A DNA stretch of 64,000 bases from Candidatus Hydrogenedentota bacterium (GCA_013359265.1 JABWCD010000035.1:1-64000); one strand, 5' to 3'. Shown: positions 16,504 through 26,443, counted from the first letter of the stretch. Made by a program: numbers and translations. The notes: generated by a model from the sequence alone, not told the origin.

Positions 16504-18717
16504 CGGCTGCCGCGCCCGCGCGTCGCGCTTGACGAGGCGTACCGCCCGGGCCAATTCCTCGTAGCTCCGCTTGTCCATCGGGCGTCCTCCGAACCGGGTT
16601 TCGTTGTACGCCCGGACGATTCGTGAGACCGTCGCCGCGTCGATCGACGGATTCGATTCAACGGCGTGGACCAATTCGCGCGCGCCGATGCCGTGCGCGT
16701 CCGTTCCCAATGTGGCGACGCGCCTGCGCAGTCGCACGTAGAGCCGGGTCGCGCGCGCCTGATCGGCGGAATAGACCAGCCCTGCGCCGGTCTTCCGGCG
16801 TAGCGCGGCGCTCCGGTACATGAGCACGAATCCCCACACAATCGCCACACCTACAAAGAGCGATATCACGATTGCGGGTAAGCCGGTGCTGAGAGACTTC
16901 AGCGACGGCAGCGATGTCCGCATCAGCTCAACGTCGAACTGAATCAGCCCCATTGAAAAATCTGCAATGTCACTGAGCTGAATACCACTGCTGTAACCAA
17001 TGATGTCGCGGTAGTACATAAATCGGGCCATGAGCAGGTAACGCCCGAGCACGCGCTGGAGCGCGGCCAGAAACGTATCGTTCGGATCGGCTTCGCCCGA
17101 AGGATCGAATATGCACCATCCAATTTCGGGGTCCAGATACACCTCGACCCACAAGTGCGCATGCCGCCGCCGCACGATAAACCCGCCGTCGTCCTCGCTC
17201 CAGTCGCCGTCCCGAAACCCGGACGCGACGCGTGCCGGCACGCCGACGCTACGCAACATCATGCACATGGCGCTGGCAAACAACTCGCAATGGCCGTGCT
17301 TTCGGATAAAGAGAAAGTCGTGGATGGGATCGACGGTCGACAAGCTCTCCAACGACGTCGAATACGAGTAGTTCGACGGGTCCTTCAGATACGTTTGAAT
17401 CGCCAGTGCCTTGTCGTACGGCGTTTCGAGTCCGTCGGTGAGACTCTTGGCGAGTAACTTGGCCTCCTCGGAGATCCGGTTGTCGGTATGCTTTTGCATG
17501 GCGATCCGCGATTCCAGATCCATCCGGTATTGCGGCGGTTTGGCACGAAGCTGCGCGGGTGTCCAATTGGGCACCCGCGACTCCGCACGGTACGAAACGC
17601 TTTCGCCGACCGACTCCGTGATGACTATCGTCATCGGGTCTGTCTCAGACTGCGCAAAAATTGCCGCCGCGTTCGCCGTAGATCGAAGTCTATAAACTCC
17701 CGGCAGCGCCGGGACTCCCGGCAGGCCCTGGGCATCCTGAAGAAAAATCTCCTGGACGACGCGGCGCCCCACTTCCGGCGCCTCGCGGTCCAGCCTGCCG
17801 CCCCGGCCGCGCCAAAATACGTAGTCGAAGTCCACCGCGAGCCGGTCCCACTCGGAACCGATTAGGCGGTTGTAACTTGTAACCCGCCAATAAAGTCCGT
17901 CCGTCAGCCACTCCGGTTTACCCGTTGGCTCGTCGGGAAAGCGAGCCAGAAACACCGGCGCCTCGTCTGTCGCGATTGTGCCGCCCGCTGCGATGTTCAC
18001 TCCGGAATCCAACCCTGAACGCTGTACATTCGTGACTAGGTTGCTGCGCCCGAAGACGCCCGCCTCGATCCGCGGCGTAAGCAGGAACAATACGAGCGTC
18101 ACAACGATGCACCCAATCGATACACCCGCCAATACCGGCCCCACGGACATCTGATCGCGGCGCTCCCCCCGAATCCACTGTAGGACCTCCGGCGGAAGGA
18201 AACCGCGGCGGTATTCGGCCGGAAGGAGGTCGGCTATATTTCCGTTCTTGTTGGCTTCCGTTTCGGCATAGATTTGAACTGTTGCGAACGCCCATACCGC
18301 ACTGAAAACGAATACCGGGACGACGAGACCAAAACCGGAATCCGGGCTTTGCGCCGCCGCGTCAACCAGTAGGAAGAACGCCATGAGGAAGAGGTACTTG
18401 TACTCCTTCACCCCTTTCCCGTGCAGAATCAGGTAGGCCTGTACGTACAAGACAATTGCCGTGAGCCCGGAAATGAGGTTGAAAAAAAGGTACGGCACGA
18501 CAAGGATCGTGAAGACTATGGTGACAGACTGCGAGACGCGCCGATATGCCGCCGAGCGTGCATCCAATCGCTCGAAGAAGCGCATCGCCGCGACGAGCGC
18601 TATCGGCACAATCGCAATCTCGGGACCGAACGCCTCCGTCGTTGCCAGCGCGAGATAGCCGGACAGCGTCATGATCGCGAGGCTGATGCGCACGGTGCGC
18701 AGCGAGAACTCAGGCAT
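16486..18717 (-). CDS. TgpA-type membrane transglutaminase-like protein
   Basis: A 743-residue protein with several N-terminal membrane helices (about residues 10-150 and 193-213), then a long periplasmic region and another helix near 610-630. The transglutaminase-like core carries an intact triad: C477 in KHGHCELF, H521 in HAHLWVEV and D538 in GWCIFDPS. TgpA proteins of this layout (DUF3488 plus transglutaminase) are encoded with moxR and DUF58 genes, exactly as here, and have been linked to periplasmic protein or cell-wall maintenance. Its start overlaps the DUF58 stop by eight bases. The substrate is unknown. Confidence 0.9.
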   Translation of the reverse strand: MPEFSLRTVRISLAIMTLSGYLALATTEAFGPEIAIVPIALVAAMRFFERLDARSAAYRRVSQSVTIVFTILVVPYLFFNLISGLTAIVLYVQAYLILHGKGVKEYKYLFLMAFFLLVDAAAQSPDSGFGLVVPVFVFSAVWAFATVQIYAETEANKNGNIADLLPAEYRRGFLPPEVLQWIRGERRDQMSVGPVLAGVSIGCIVVTLVLFLLTPRIEAGVFGRSNLVTNVQRSGLDSGVNIAAGGTIATDEAPVFLARFPDEPTGKPEWLTDGLYWRVTSYNRLIGSEWDRLAVDFDYVFWRGRGGRLDREAPEVGRRVVQEIFLQDAQGLPGVPALPGVYRLRSTANAAAIFAQSETDPMTIVITESVGESVSYRAESRVPNWTPAQLRAKPPQYRMDLESRIAMQKHTDNRISEEAKLLAKSLTDGLETPYDKALAIQTYLKDPSNYSYSTSLESLSTVDPIHDFLFIRKHGHCELFASAMCMMLRSVGVPARVASGFRDGDWSEDDGGFIVRRRHAHLWVEVYLDPEIGWCIFDPSGEADPNDTFLAALQRVLGRYLLMARFMYYRDIIGYSSGIQLSDIADFSMGLIQFDVELMRTSLPSLKSLSTGLPAIVISLFVGVAIVWGFVLMYRSAALRRKTGAGLVYSADQARATRLYVRLRRRVATLGTDAHGIGARELVHAVESNPSIDAATVSRIVRAYNETRFGGRPMDKRSYEELARAVRLVKRDARARQPSLAEQ

Positions 18718-19789
18718 GGATCACCTCCCGCGGGTCGAGCACGCGCGGTTGGCCCGCCGCGAACATAGCTCCCCACTGCGCCGGGTCCGGCGAGACAAGT
18801 AAATAGGACGCGTGTTGGTAGTCCCCCTCTTCTAACGCGCGGTCGAACGGATCGCGCGCGTCCGCTTCGGCCGGTTCGATCCGCGCCAGCAACTCGAGCA
18901 CCTTCAAGGCGTGCGCGGCCCCTTCGCCTTCCCGGAGGACCAACGTCGGCGTGACAATGGCCACGCGGTATTGCCGGTTAAGCAGCGTGACGGCGATGGA
19001 CGCGACAAGCTCGATCGCTTCCTCGAATCGGTCGGGGTAGTTGTCCACACTGGCCTTGATGCGCGAGTCAAACGCGATCACGACGTAGCGCGACGTCTGC
19101 TGCTCGAGTTCCTTTACGTATAACGTTCCGGTCCGCGCACTTGCCCGCCACGAAATAAACCTTAGGTCGTCGCCGGGAATGTACTCGCGCAGGCTGAAGA
19201 ATTCGTCACCAGGGCCCTGCGCGACTTTCGGCAGCTCCCCGGAACCCCGCAACTGCTCGATCAACGCCGTGCGCGCCGCGAGTACGCGCGGGTACACCAG
19301 GACTTCCGTATCAATTGGGACGATTCGGCGCGCCTCGATTATGCCGAACGGGAACGATGTCACAAGTTCGAGACTCGGGAGCTTTCGCAGCCCACGGCGC
19401 TCGAACAGTTCCGTATAACGTATTTGCGCCGTGCGCATCGCTGGAATCGAAAGCACGTACCCGATCGAGACGTCTCGGTATCCCTCGTTTTCGATGCGGA
19501 TGGACGCCACGGGCAGGTATTTTCGATGGTTCGCGATGCGCACCAGTACGCCGAAGGATTCGTTCCGGTTGACCGCGCGGGGCGCCTCGCGGACGAACTC
19601 GAGCTTCTGCAGCGTCCGGCGGCTCAGCACAAATGATGCGGCTATGAAACTCGCGATGCCCGCAAAGATTAGGTAGTAAAGATTGATGCCTGAGTTCCAT
19701 GACGCCAGAAGCGAAAGCATCGCGCATACGACGAACACAAGCCCAGTCCGGGTGATTCGCCGCCGGGTGTGCCGGATACGCTTCTTCAT
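18710..19789 (-). CDS. DUF58 domain protein
   Basis: A 359-residue protein with two N-terminal membrane helices (about residues 15-50). The DUF58 signature REYIPGDDLRFISWRASAR then follows, within the last half, which has a von Willebrand A-like fold (YVVIAFDSRIKASVD). DUF58 proteins are regularly partnered with MoxR ATPases and are thought to act in chaperone-like assembly. It begins three bases after the moxR stop and overlaps the transglutaminase gene, so the three form one operon. Confidence 0.9.
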   Translation of the reverse strand: MKKRIRHTRRRITRTGLVFVVCAMLSLLASWNSGINLYYLIFAGIASFIAASFVLSRRTLQKLEFVREAPRAVNRNESFGVLVRIANHRKYLPVASIRIENEGYRDVSIGYVLSIPAMRTAQIRYTELFERRGLRKLPSLELVTSFPFGIIEARRIVPIDTEVLVYPRVLAARTALIEQLRGSGELPKVAQGPGDEFFSLREYIPGDDLRFISWRASARTGTLYVKELEQQTSRYVVIAFDSRIKASVDNYPDRFEEAIELVASIAVTLLNRQYRVAIVTPTLVLREGEGAAHALKVLELLARIEPAEADARDPFDRALEEGDYQHASYLLVSPDPAQWGAMFAAGQPRVLDPREVIHA

Positions 19790-19792
19790 GGT

Positions 19793-20764
19793 CTACTCGG
19801 GAATTGGGGTCTGTTTGAGTATCTCGTGGATCACGCGCGCCCGCGCCCGCGCCGACGCAATCGGGTTCCCGTCGCGCGATTTCACGAGAATGCGGTGCGA
19901 CAATATCGGTATGGCCATCTGTCGAACGTCGTCGGGCGTCACGTAGTCGTGCCCTTCTACCATCGCGCGCGCCTGGCACGCCTCGTAAAACGACACCGAC
20001 GACCTCGGACTCGCGCCAAGCTGGACAAACTCGTTGTCGCGCGTAGCCTGGACGATGGCGAGCATGTAGCGTGCGACGCTCTCTTCGACCATAATCGTGC
20101 CCGCGATTCGCTGAAGATCGGTGATGTCCTTGGCCGCCAACACGGGCTTGAGTTGTTCCAACGCGACTTTCGGATCGCGCCGCCGCATGATGTGCAGCTC
20201 GTGATCGTCGCCCGGATAGCCCATTTCAACCCGGAGCATGAACCGGTCCAATTGGGATTCGGGCAGCGTGTATGTGCCCTCGTACTCGATCGGGTTTTGC
20301 GTCGCGAGCACGATGAACGGATCGGGCAAGGGCCGAGTCACGCCGTCCACCGATATCTGAAACTCGCTCATCGCCTCGAGCAGCGCGCTCTGCGTCTTCG
20401 GCGGCGTCCGGTTGATTTCGTCCGCCAACACCACGTTCGCGAAGAGCGGCCCCTTGCGAAACTCGAACTCGTTCGTGCGCTGGTTCAGGATCGACACACC
20501 AATGATGTCCGACGGCAGCATGTCGCTGGTGAATTGTACGCGGTGAAATGTGCCCTCGATCGACCGGGCAAGGCCTTGGGCGAGTGTCGTCTTCCCCATG
20601 CCGGGGACGTCTTCGATTAGGATGTGTCCGCGCGCGAGAAGGCCCGTCACACACAGCTTTACGACTTCGGACTTGCCGAAAATGACCTGTTCAATGTTCT
20701 CGACGAGACGCGTGACGCGCTCGTCCACCACCACGGGCCGTGCGTTCTTCGTGACCGTTGCCAT
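19793..20764 (-). CDS. MoxR-family AAA+ ATPase
   Basis: A 323-residue AAA+ protein with Walker A EDVPGMGKTTLA, Walker B VVLADEINRTPPKTQSALLEAM, sensor 1 in PFIVLATQNPIEYEGTYTLPE and an arginine-rich lid with ASPRSS. MoxR ATPases couple ATP hydrolysis to maturation of partner proteins containing vWA or DUF58 domains. It is the first gene of the moxR-DUF58-TgpA operon. The 192-base gap upstream probably holds its promoter, but no strong hexamer pair stands out. Confidence 0.94.
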   Translation of the reverse strand: MATVTKNARPVVVDERVTRLVENIEQVIFGKSEVVKLCVTGLLARGHILIEDVPGMGKTTLAQGLARSIEGTFHRVQFTSDMLPSDIIGVSILNQRTNEFEFRKGPLFANVVLADEINRTPPKTQSALLEAMSEFQISVDGVTRPLPDPFIVLATQNPIEYEGTYTLPESQLDRFMLRVEMGYPGDDHELHIMRRRDPKVALEQLKPVLAAKDITDLQRIAGTIMVEESVARYMLAIVQATRDNEFVQLGASPRSSVSFYEACQARAMVEGHDYVTPDDVRQMAIPILSHRILVKSRDGNPIASARARARVIHEILKQTPIPE

Positions 20765-20956
20765 GACTACTCCCGAGCGTTAAAGAGATGATATATGAGG
20801 GCATAACAAATCGGCTCGCCGTGCCAAAGCGACACTGGATAATTTGTCGACCGAACGAAAACCGGAGCTAACACCGACCAGGCTCGAGCGCTATATTCAG
20901 TAAACCTCGCGGCCCTTGTCAACCGCTACGGGTGCCGGTCTATTCCGGTACCGGGG

Positions 20957-21919
20957 TTACAGCCAGCGCTCGAACCAGTCGTCTGCCTGCTCGAGGGCCT
21001 GGCGCGGCAAACCTTGGTCGGTCTGGTACGCGTATTGGACAAGCGCGTCTGCGGCGCCAAGGTACTTGTACATAGTTTTCGCGGATTTAACCGCTTTCTC
21101 GCCGCTCTTGGCATTGGACAACGCTTCTTCGTTCGTCGCAATTAGCATGGTCGGCGTCGGCGCAATCAGCGCCAGGATGTGCTCCCAATCAAACGCGTAC
21201 GACTTTGTCGCAACGGCGTCGCGAAGCTTCGGCAGTTGGATGAAGCCGTTATCGCTCGCCCATCGGCCGGGGTTCTTGTCGTCCGCAAACCGGATAAACC
21301 CGCAACTCGATACGCAGCATTGCACGCGCTGATCGAATGCGGACAGGAGCAATGCGTTGGTTCCCCCCAGTCCGTGACCGACTACGCCAAGTCGCGCCGG
21401 GTCGACGCGCTTCAGATCGCACATCGCGTCGAGCGCGTACGAATGGTCCTGCAGCATCTTGCCGAGAACAGACCGCTTCGGATTGTCCTTGTAGAACGAC
21501 TTGGTGTCGTACGGCGGAAGACCGTGGGAAAGCCGCTCGCCGGCCGTCACGCAGTCGGGCGCGATCGTAACGTAGCCCAGTTCGGCATAGCGTTGCGCAA
21601 TCGCCAGCCGGGCGTCACCCTTCACGCCCGCGGGTTCGTCTTTGCCCTGCGGCACGGCGGCGTGACAGCACAAAATGCCGGGCACCTCGTCGCGCCCGTC
21701 CGGGACGAAGAGCCACGCGGTCACGCGTTCCCATTCGTCCACGAAATAATTTACGCGGCGGCGCGTGAACCCGGGAAAGGACGTTTCGTCGAGCGTCTTC
21801 ATCTGCAACTCGACGCGCTCGGTATCGATCTCGCCGAGTACATTCCTGACCGCCGCGTCGATCTTCTCGCGGACCGCCGGCCATTCCGTCAAGCCTTTGA
21901 GCTTGCTCAAATCCTGCAT
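20957..21919 (-). CDS. Alpha/beta-hydrolase-fold protein lacking catalytic residues
   Basis: A 320-residue protein resembling dienelactone hydrolases and acetylxylan-esterase-like enzymes (VNYFVDEWERVTAWLFVPDG, PGILCCHAAV, oxyanion region, LGYVTIAPDC). The nucleophile elbow reads G-H-G-L-G-G where active relatives have G-H-S-x-G-G, so glycine replaces the catalytic serine (codon GGA, about residue 184). The C-terminal segment that normally carries the catalytic histidine (GH-FP) reads DQGLP. The protein therefore looks like a pseudoenzyme. The ATG at 21919 is preceded by GGAGGAAG, a strong ribosome site that overrides upstream start codons. Confidence 0.8.
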   Translation of the reverse strand: MQDLSKLKGLTEWPAVREKIDAAVRNVLGEIDTERVELQMKTLDETSFPGFTRRRVNYFVDEWERVTAWLFVPDGRDEVPGILCCHAAVPQGKDEPAGVKGDARLAIAQRYAELGYVTIAPDCVTAGERLSHGLPPYDTKSFYKDNPKRSVLGKMLQDHSYALDAMCDLKRVDPARLGVVGHGLGGTNALLLSAFDQRVQCCVSSCGFIRFADDKNPGRWASDNGFIQLPKLRDAVATKSYAFDWEHILALIAPTPTMLIATNEEALSNAKSGEKAVKSAKTMYKYLGAADALVQYAYQTDQGLPRQALEQADDWFERWL

Positions 21920-22053
21920 GTTCGCTGCACTTCCTCCGTGGGGTTCAATGTAACAATCCATCCATGCACGGTGCAATCGCATGTCCACGGCGCACCGCGC
22001 CTAGAATCCGGATACGCCGCGATGGTATCGTCCCGGCAGGACGAGGTGCGTTC

Positions 22054-22506
22054 ATGCTTTCACGAATTGTCTCGCTATTCGCCCCGCAGGTGCGGGATAC
22101 CGCCGAAAATCACGCGGAACGACTGCGCCTGGCAACCTCCGTCATCCTGATCGAAGCGGCGGGTGCGGACAACGAATTCTCGGCGGCGGAGTGCGAGCAC
22201 ATCGTCCGGACACTGAAGGAGCGCTTTTCGCTGACGCAGGACGACGCGGAGGAACTCGTGCAGTACGCGACCGAACGCCGTGCGGAGTCGAGCGATTTGT
22301 GGAAGTTCACGAACACCATCAACCAGGCGTGTACGAACGAGGAAAAGCTCGACATCCTGCGCGAGGTATGGCGCGTGATCTACGCGGACGGCACGCTGGA
22401 CGGTCACGAGGACTACCTCGTCCATAAGCTCGCAAAACTGCTCAACCTCAATCACCCGCAGTTGATTGGCGTCAAGATGTCGGTGCGTGCGGAAGTTTGC
22501 GGCTGA
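22054..22506 (+). CDS. TerB-like / DUF533-type helical protein
   Basis: A 150-residue all-helical protein with paired acidic motifs typical of the TerB fold: AAGADNEFSAAECEHI in the first half and VIYADGTLDGHEDYLVHKLA in the second. These aspartate-rich loops bind metal in TerB. Members occur in tellurite and envelope-stress contexts, but many, like this one, stand alone and their role is unclear. The ATG at 22054 is preceded by GGACGAGG. It converges with the hemolysin III gene three bases away. Confidence 0.75.
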   Translation: MLSRIVSLFAPQVRDTAENHAERLRLATSVILIEAAGADNEFSAAECEHIVRTLKERFSLTQDDAEELVQYATERRAESSDLWKFTNTINQACTNEEKLDILREVWRVIYADGTLDGHEDYLVHKLAKLLNLNHPQLIGVKMSVRAEVCG

Positions 22507-22509
22507 CCG

Positions 22510-23154
22510 CTACATCGCGTAAAAGAGTATCGCGAAGAAGTGCATCGCGCTTGCGCTGAGCACGAACATGTGCCAGATGGCGTGGTTGTACGGCAGTTTC
22601 TCGAGCGCATAGAAAATCACGCCGACCGTGTACGTGACGCCGCCGGCAACCAGCAGTTGCATACCGCCCGGCGGAATCGCCTCGATCGACGGTTTCACCG
22701 CAATCGCCCCCACCCACCCCATCGCAACGTAAATGAGCGGCGTCAGGATCGGGAAGCGGCCAATATGCCACCACTTCAAAACAATTCCGATCGCGGCAAG
22801 CGCCCAAATGGTCCCAAACAACGTCCAACCGACCGGTCCGCGAAGGTTTAACAGGGTGAAGGGTGTGTACGTTCCCGCGATCAACAGATAGATGGCGCAG
22901 TGGTCGATAATCCGCAGGTAGTGTTTGAGTCGCGGCGAGTGGAAGCTGTGGTAAAACGTCGATGCCAGATACAGGACGACGAGGGACGCCCCATACACGG
23001 AAAAGCTCACAACCATGTACGGGTCGCCGTGTATCGACGCCGACACCACCAGGATTACGAGGCCCGCCACACTCAGGACGAACCCGATCCCATGGGTAAT
23101 GCTATTGGCCAGTTCTTCGCGTAACTGCTTGCTCGTCACAACCGTATGATTCAC
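22510..23154 (-). CDS. trhA: Hemolysin III / PAQR-family membrane protein
   Basis: A 214-residue protein with seven membrane helices. Conserved PAQR metal-site segments are present: SITHGIGF in the first helix, STFYHSFHS after the third, RIIDHCAIYLLIAGTYTP in the middle, and HAIWHMFVLSASAMHFF at the end. The conserved histidines and aspartate form a zinc site in the superfamily. TrhA proteins help keep membrane lipids fluid. The start is at the first methionine of the conserved frame. The upstream 286 bases towards mutS contain no gene. Confidence 0.92.
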   Translation of the reverse strand: MNHTVVTSKQLREELANSITHGIGFVLSVAGLVILVVSASIHGDPYMVVSFSVYGASLVVLYLASTFYHSFHSPRLKHYLRIIDHCAIYLLIAGTYTPFTLLNLRGPVGWTLFGTIWALAAIGIVLKWWHIGRFPILTPLIYVAMGWVGAIAVKPSIEAIPPGGMQLLVAGGVTYTVGVIFYALEKLPYNHAIWHMFVLSASAMHFFAILFYAM

Positions 23155-23440
23155 GTACTGCCCTCGGCTGCCTGCGGACGCGCCGCCGGCGAAGCGCGCG
23201 CTCGCAACGACATTGTACCCGGATCGTCCTTGCTTCGCTAACCATTCTTATCGACACAAAGCGCTAACTTCTTTACAAGCTCGCAGTCTGGCCGTTTCAC
23301 TGGCAACCATAGATTCGCCCGCACGGCACAACCATCTCACCTGTGCGCGGACGCGGCACGGGCTGAAAAACCGTTCCGGCGGGGTCGTACGGGGGCGGCG
23401 TAGCCCTGATCAAGCCGCCCGCGCGACAAGACTATGTCGC

Positions 23441-26080
23441 CTACCCCTCTTTCCGGGGCTTCGCAAGCAGGTGCTTCAAGTGGCAGACCAGTTCGTGCGC
23501 CTCGCGCGGCGACAGATCGTCCGGGTTGACTGCCTCGAGTTCGCGCTCGATGGCGGTCGGCTCCGTGGCCGCGCTCGCGCCGAACAGATACATCTGCTGC
23601 GGCAGCCCGAGCGACGCGGTGCTGCCCGACTCTAACGATTCCAGAATATCGCGCGCCCGCTCGATGACGGGCTTCGGCAATCCCGCCAGCTTGGCCACCT
23701 GAATGCCGTAGCTGTGGTCCGCCCCGCCGTCTACTATGCGATACAGGAACACCACCTTGCCGCCCCATTCGCGTACGGCAACATTGACGTTCTTCGCGTG
23801 TTCCAGCTTGTTCGCCAACTCCGTGAGTTCGTGGTAGTGCGTCGCAAACAACGTCTTCGCACGGATGCGGTCGTGGATGTGTTCGGCGACAGACCACGCG
23901 ATGCTGATGCCATCGAAGGTGCTGGTACCGCGGCCAATTTCGTCCAGCACGAGCAGGCTCCTCTCCGTCGCGGAATTGAGGATGTTCGCCGTCTCGATCA
24001 TCTCGACCATGAACGTGCTCTCCCCGCGCACCAGGTTGTCCGACGCGCCCACGCGAGTGAAGATGCGGTCCACGACGCCGATGCGCGCCTCCGCCGCAGG
24101 CACGTAGCTGCCAATCTGCGCCATGAGCGTAATGAGCGCCACCTGCCGCAGGTACGTCGACTTTCCTGCCATGTTCGGCCCGGTGACGATCTGCATGCGC
24201 GCGCCGACCGGCTCGAGGTACGTGTCGTTAGCGACGAAATCGTTGCGCGCCATCAAGTCTTCTACGACCGGATGACGCCCGTCGCGAATCCGGATTTCTC
24301 CCCCATCGTCGATCGCGGGCTTGCAGTAGCCCTTCGCGGATGCCGTTTCCGCAAGCGACAACATGACGTCGATCGTTGCGATGGTGTCGGCGGTCGCCTG
24401 AATGCGCCGCGCTTCGTTCGCGACGCGGTCGCGCAACCTCACGAACAAATCGTACTCGATTTGCTTCATGCGCTCGTCCGCGCTGACGATCTCTTCCTCG
24501 CGCGATTTGAGCGTCGGCGTGATGTAGCGCTCCGCGTTCACCAACGTCTGCTTGCGTTCATAGTCCGGCGGCACGAGGTGCGCGTAGGACCGGGTAATCT
24601 CGATGTAATACCCGAATACCTTGTTGTATCCGACCTTCAAATTCGGAATCTTCGTCCGCTCGGACTCCTCCCGCTGCAACGTCGCGATCCAGTCGCGCCC
24701 GCCGCGCACAAGCCCGCGCAGCCGATCGAGTTCCGCGTCGCACCCGTCGCGCATGATTCCGCCGTCCAGCAACGCCAGCGGCGGTTCGTCGACAATCGCA
24801 TCGGCGATCCATCCGGTCACGTCGGCAAGTTCGTCGGTACCGTCGCGCAACGATGCGAGGAGTTGCGATTGGCAACCGGCAAGCGCCTCGCGCAGCGTCG
24901 GCGCGTGCGACAACGACAGGCCCAACGCCTTCACGTCGCGCGCGTTCGCCGACCGAGAGGTCAGCCGCCCGGTGAGCCGTTCGAGGTCCGCGATACCGCG
25001 CAGCACGTCGCGCAGCGTCAGGCGCAGTTCCGCGTTGCTGTGCAACTCCTCGACGCCGCCGAGCCGCTCGCGAACCGCATTCACATCGAGCAGCGGGTGA
25101 AGAATCCAGTGGCGCAGCTTGCGCCCGCCCATACTCGTCGTCGTCCGGTCAAGAACGGACATCAGCGTGCCTCTGCCCTTCTTGTCAACCATGGATTCGA
25201 CAAGTTCGAGATTGCGCTGCGTGTTGCCGTCGAGCACGACGTATTGCGAGGGACTGTACCGGCGCGGCAGGCGCAACAACGGCGCCATGTCACGTTGTGT
25301 CGTACGCACGTATTGAAGCACCGCGCCCGCGCAACTCGCGGCCTCGGGCGCGTCGTCGAGACCGATCCCCTTCAACGTCGCAAGACCGAACTGTTCCAGC
25401 AAACTCGTCCGCGCATCGCCTGCGTCGAACTCGTCGTCCGATCGGTTCGTAATCGCAATGCCGGAGAACCGCGTGCGCAGGCGGTCAAGCGCCTGCCCGT
25501 TGAAACCGGCCGGCACCAGCAATTCCGCTGGGGCCATGCGCGTCAGTTCGTCGAAAAGTGTGCGCTCAACGTCGCCATCGATTTGAGCGGCGAGGAACTC
25601 GCCCGTCGTGATGTCCACCAGCGACAACCCCGCGCGGTCGCCGCGCACGCACAGGGCCGCGAGATAATTGTTGCTGCTCGCTTCCAGCAGGTGTGGTTCG
25701 AGCACCGTGCCTGGCGTGATGGTGCGCACGATCGCACGCTTTACCACGCCCTTCGCGTCTCGCGGGTCTTCGACCTGCTCGCAGATCGTGATCGTGCGGC
25801 CGGCCTTGATCGCCTTGGCCAGGTACGTGTCCACCGCGCGCACCGGCACCCCGGCCATCGGAATGCGGTCGTCTTTGTTCACCGCGTCACGCGATGTCAG
25901 CGCGATTCCCAACAACTCGGCCGCCTCGACCGCATCCTCAAAAAACAGTTCGTAGAAGTCTCCCATGCGAAAGAAAAGCAGAGAGTCCCCACTCTCGGCC
26001 TTGGCTTCAAGATATTGCCGAAGCATCGGCGTGAGGTTGGCTTGCGAAATATCGCCCAATTTTTTCCACTGGTGCGCCAC
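23441..26080 (-). CDS. mutS: DNA mismatch repair protein MutS
   Basis: A full-length 879-residue MutS. The mismatch-recognition domain shows the phenylalanine motif FFRMGDFYELF. Next come the connector, core and clamp domains. The ABC-type ATPase has Walker A GPNMAGKSTYLRQ, signature STFMVEM, Walker B LLVLDEIGRGTSTFDG and the switch segment FATHYHELT. MutS binds mispaired bases and recruits MutL. The start is a GTG giving AHQWKKLGDI; other frames on the opposite strand are long because of GC bias and are not genes. No mutL is in the window. Confidence 0.97.
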   Translation of the reverse strand: MAHQWKKLGDISQANLTPMLRQYLEAKAESGDSLLFFRMGDFYELFFEDAVEAAELLGIALTSRDAVNKDDRIPMAGVPVRAVDTYLAKAIKAGRTITICEQVEDPRDAKGVVKRAIVRTITPGTVLEPHLLEASSNNYLAALCVRGDRAGLSLVDITTGEFLAAQIDGDVERTLFDELTRMAPAELLVPAGFNGQALDRLRTRFSGIAITNRSDDEFDAGDARTSLLEQFGLATLKGIGLDDAPEAASCAGAVLQYVRTTQRDMAPLLRLPRRYSPSQYVVLDGNTQRNLELVESMVDKKGRGTLMSVLDRTTTSMGGRKLRHWILHPLLDVNAVRERLGGVEELHSNAELRLTLRDVLRGIADLERLTGRLTSRSANARDVKALGLSLSHAPTLREALAGCQSQLLASLRDGTDELADVTGWIADAIVDEPPLALLDGGIMRDGCDAELDRLRGLVRGGRDWIATLQREESERTKIPNLKVGYNKVFGYYIEITRSYAHLVPPDYERKQTLVNAERYITPTLKSREEEIVSADERMKQIEYDLFVRLRDRVANEARRIQATADTIATIDVMLSLAETASAKGYCKPAIDDGGEIRIRDGRHPVVEDLMARNDFVANDTYLEPVGARMQIVTGPNMAGKSTYLRQVALITLMAQIGSYVPAAEARIGVVDRIFTRVGASDNLVRGESTFMVEMIETANILNSATERSLLVLDEIGRGTSTFDGISIAWSVAEHIHDRIRAKTLFATHYHELTELANKLEHAKNVNVAVREWGGKVVFLYRIVDGGADHSYGIQVAKLAGLPKPVIERARDILESLESGSTASLGLPQQMYLFGASAATEPTAIERELEAVNPDDLSPREAHELVCHLKHLLAKPRKEG

Positions 26081-26117
26081 GGGGGTCAGAGTATATCAAT
26101 CGCGGTGAATTCGGACA

Positions 26118-26439
26118 CTACTGGCTCCCGTCAATCGATTTTGTTGATGTTTGTAGCGCCCGGTCTCCGTGCCGGGCGGCATTCCACGTGACTGGGACCG
26201 CCAAATTCAAATGGCGCAGACCACCAGTGGTTCCCGTCAATCGATTTTGTTGATGTTTGTAGCGCCCGGTCTCCGTGCCGGGCGGCATTCCACGTGGCTG
26301 GGACCGTCAAGTTCAAATGGCGCAGACCAGCAGTGGTTCCCGTCAATCGATTTTGTTGATGTTTGTAGCGCCCGGTCTCCGTGCCGGGCGGCATTCCACG
26401 TGACTGGGACCGCCAAGTTCAAATGACGCAGACCACTAC
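26118..26439. repeat. Three tandem copies of a 106-bp dispersed repeat
   Basis: Three nearly identical units with a period of exactly 106 bp lie between mutS and the DinB gene; the marker CCCGTCAATCGATTTTG starts at 26127, 26233 and 26339. Each unit contains the hairpin CGCCCGGTCTCCGTGCCGGGCG and ends in a variant of GGCGCAGACCA. A further single copy lies at 62535-62640 in the opposite orientation. The hairpin core also resembles the inner arm of the miniature element at 1234-1372. Confidence 0.9.
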
Positions 26440-26443
26440 GCTC

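Noticed and set aside
23714-26191. An 825-codon open frame opposite mutS
   Set aside because: It mirrors the MutS coding frame on the other strand, is arginine-rich and shows no domain. High GC content removes stop codons there.
26118-26439. CRISPR-like tandem repeat
   Set aside because: The 106-bp units abut each other without unique spacers and no cas gene is present.
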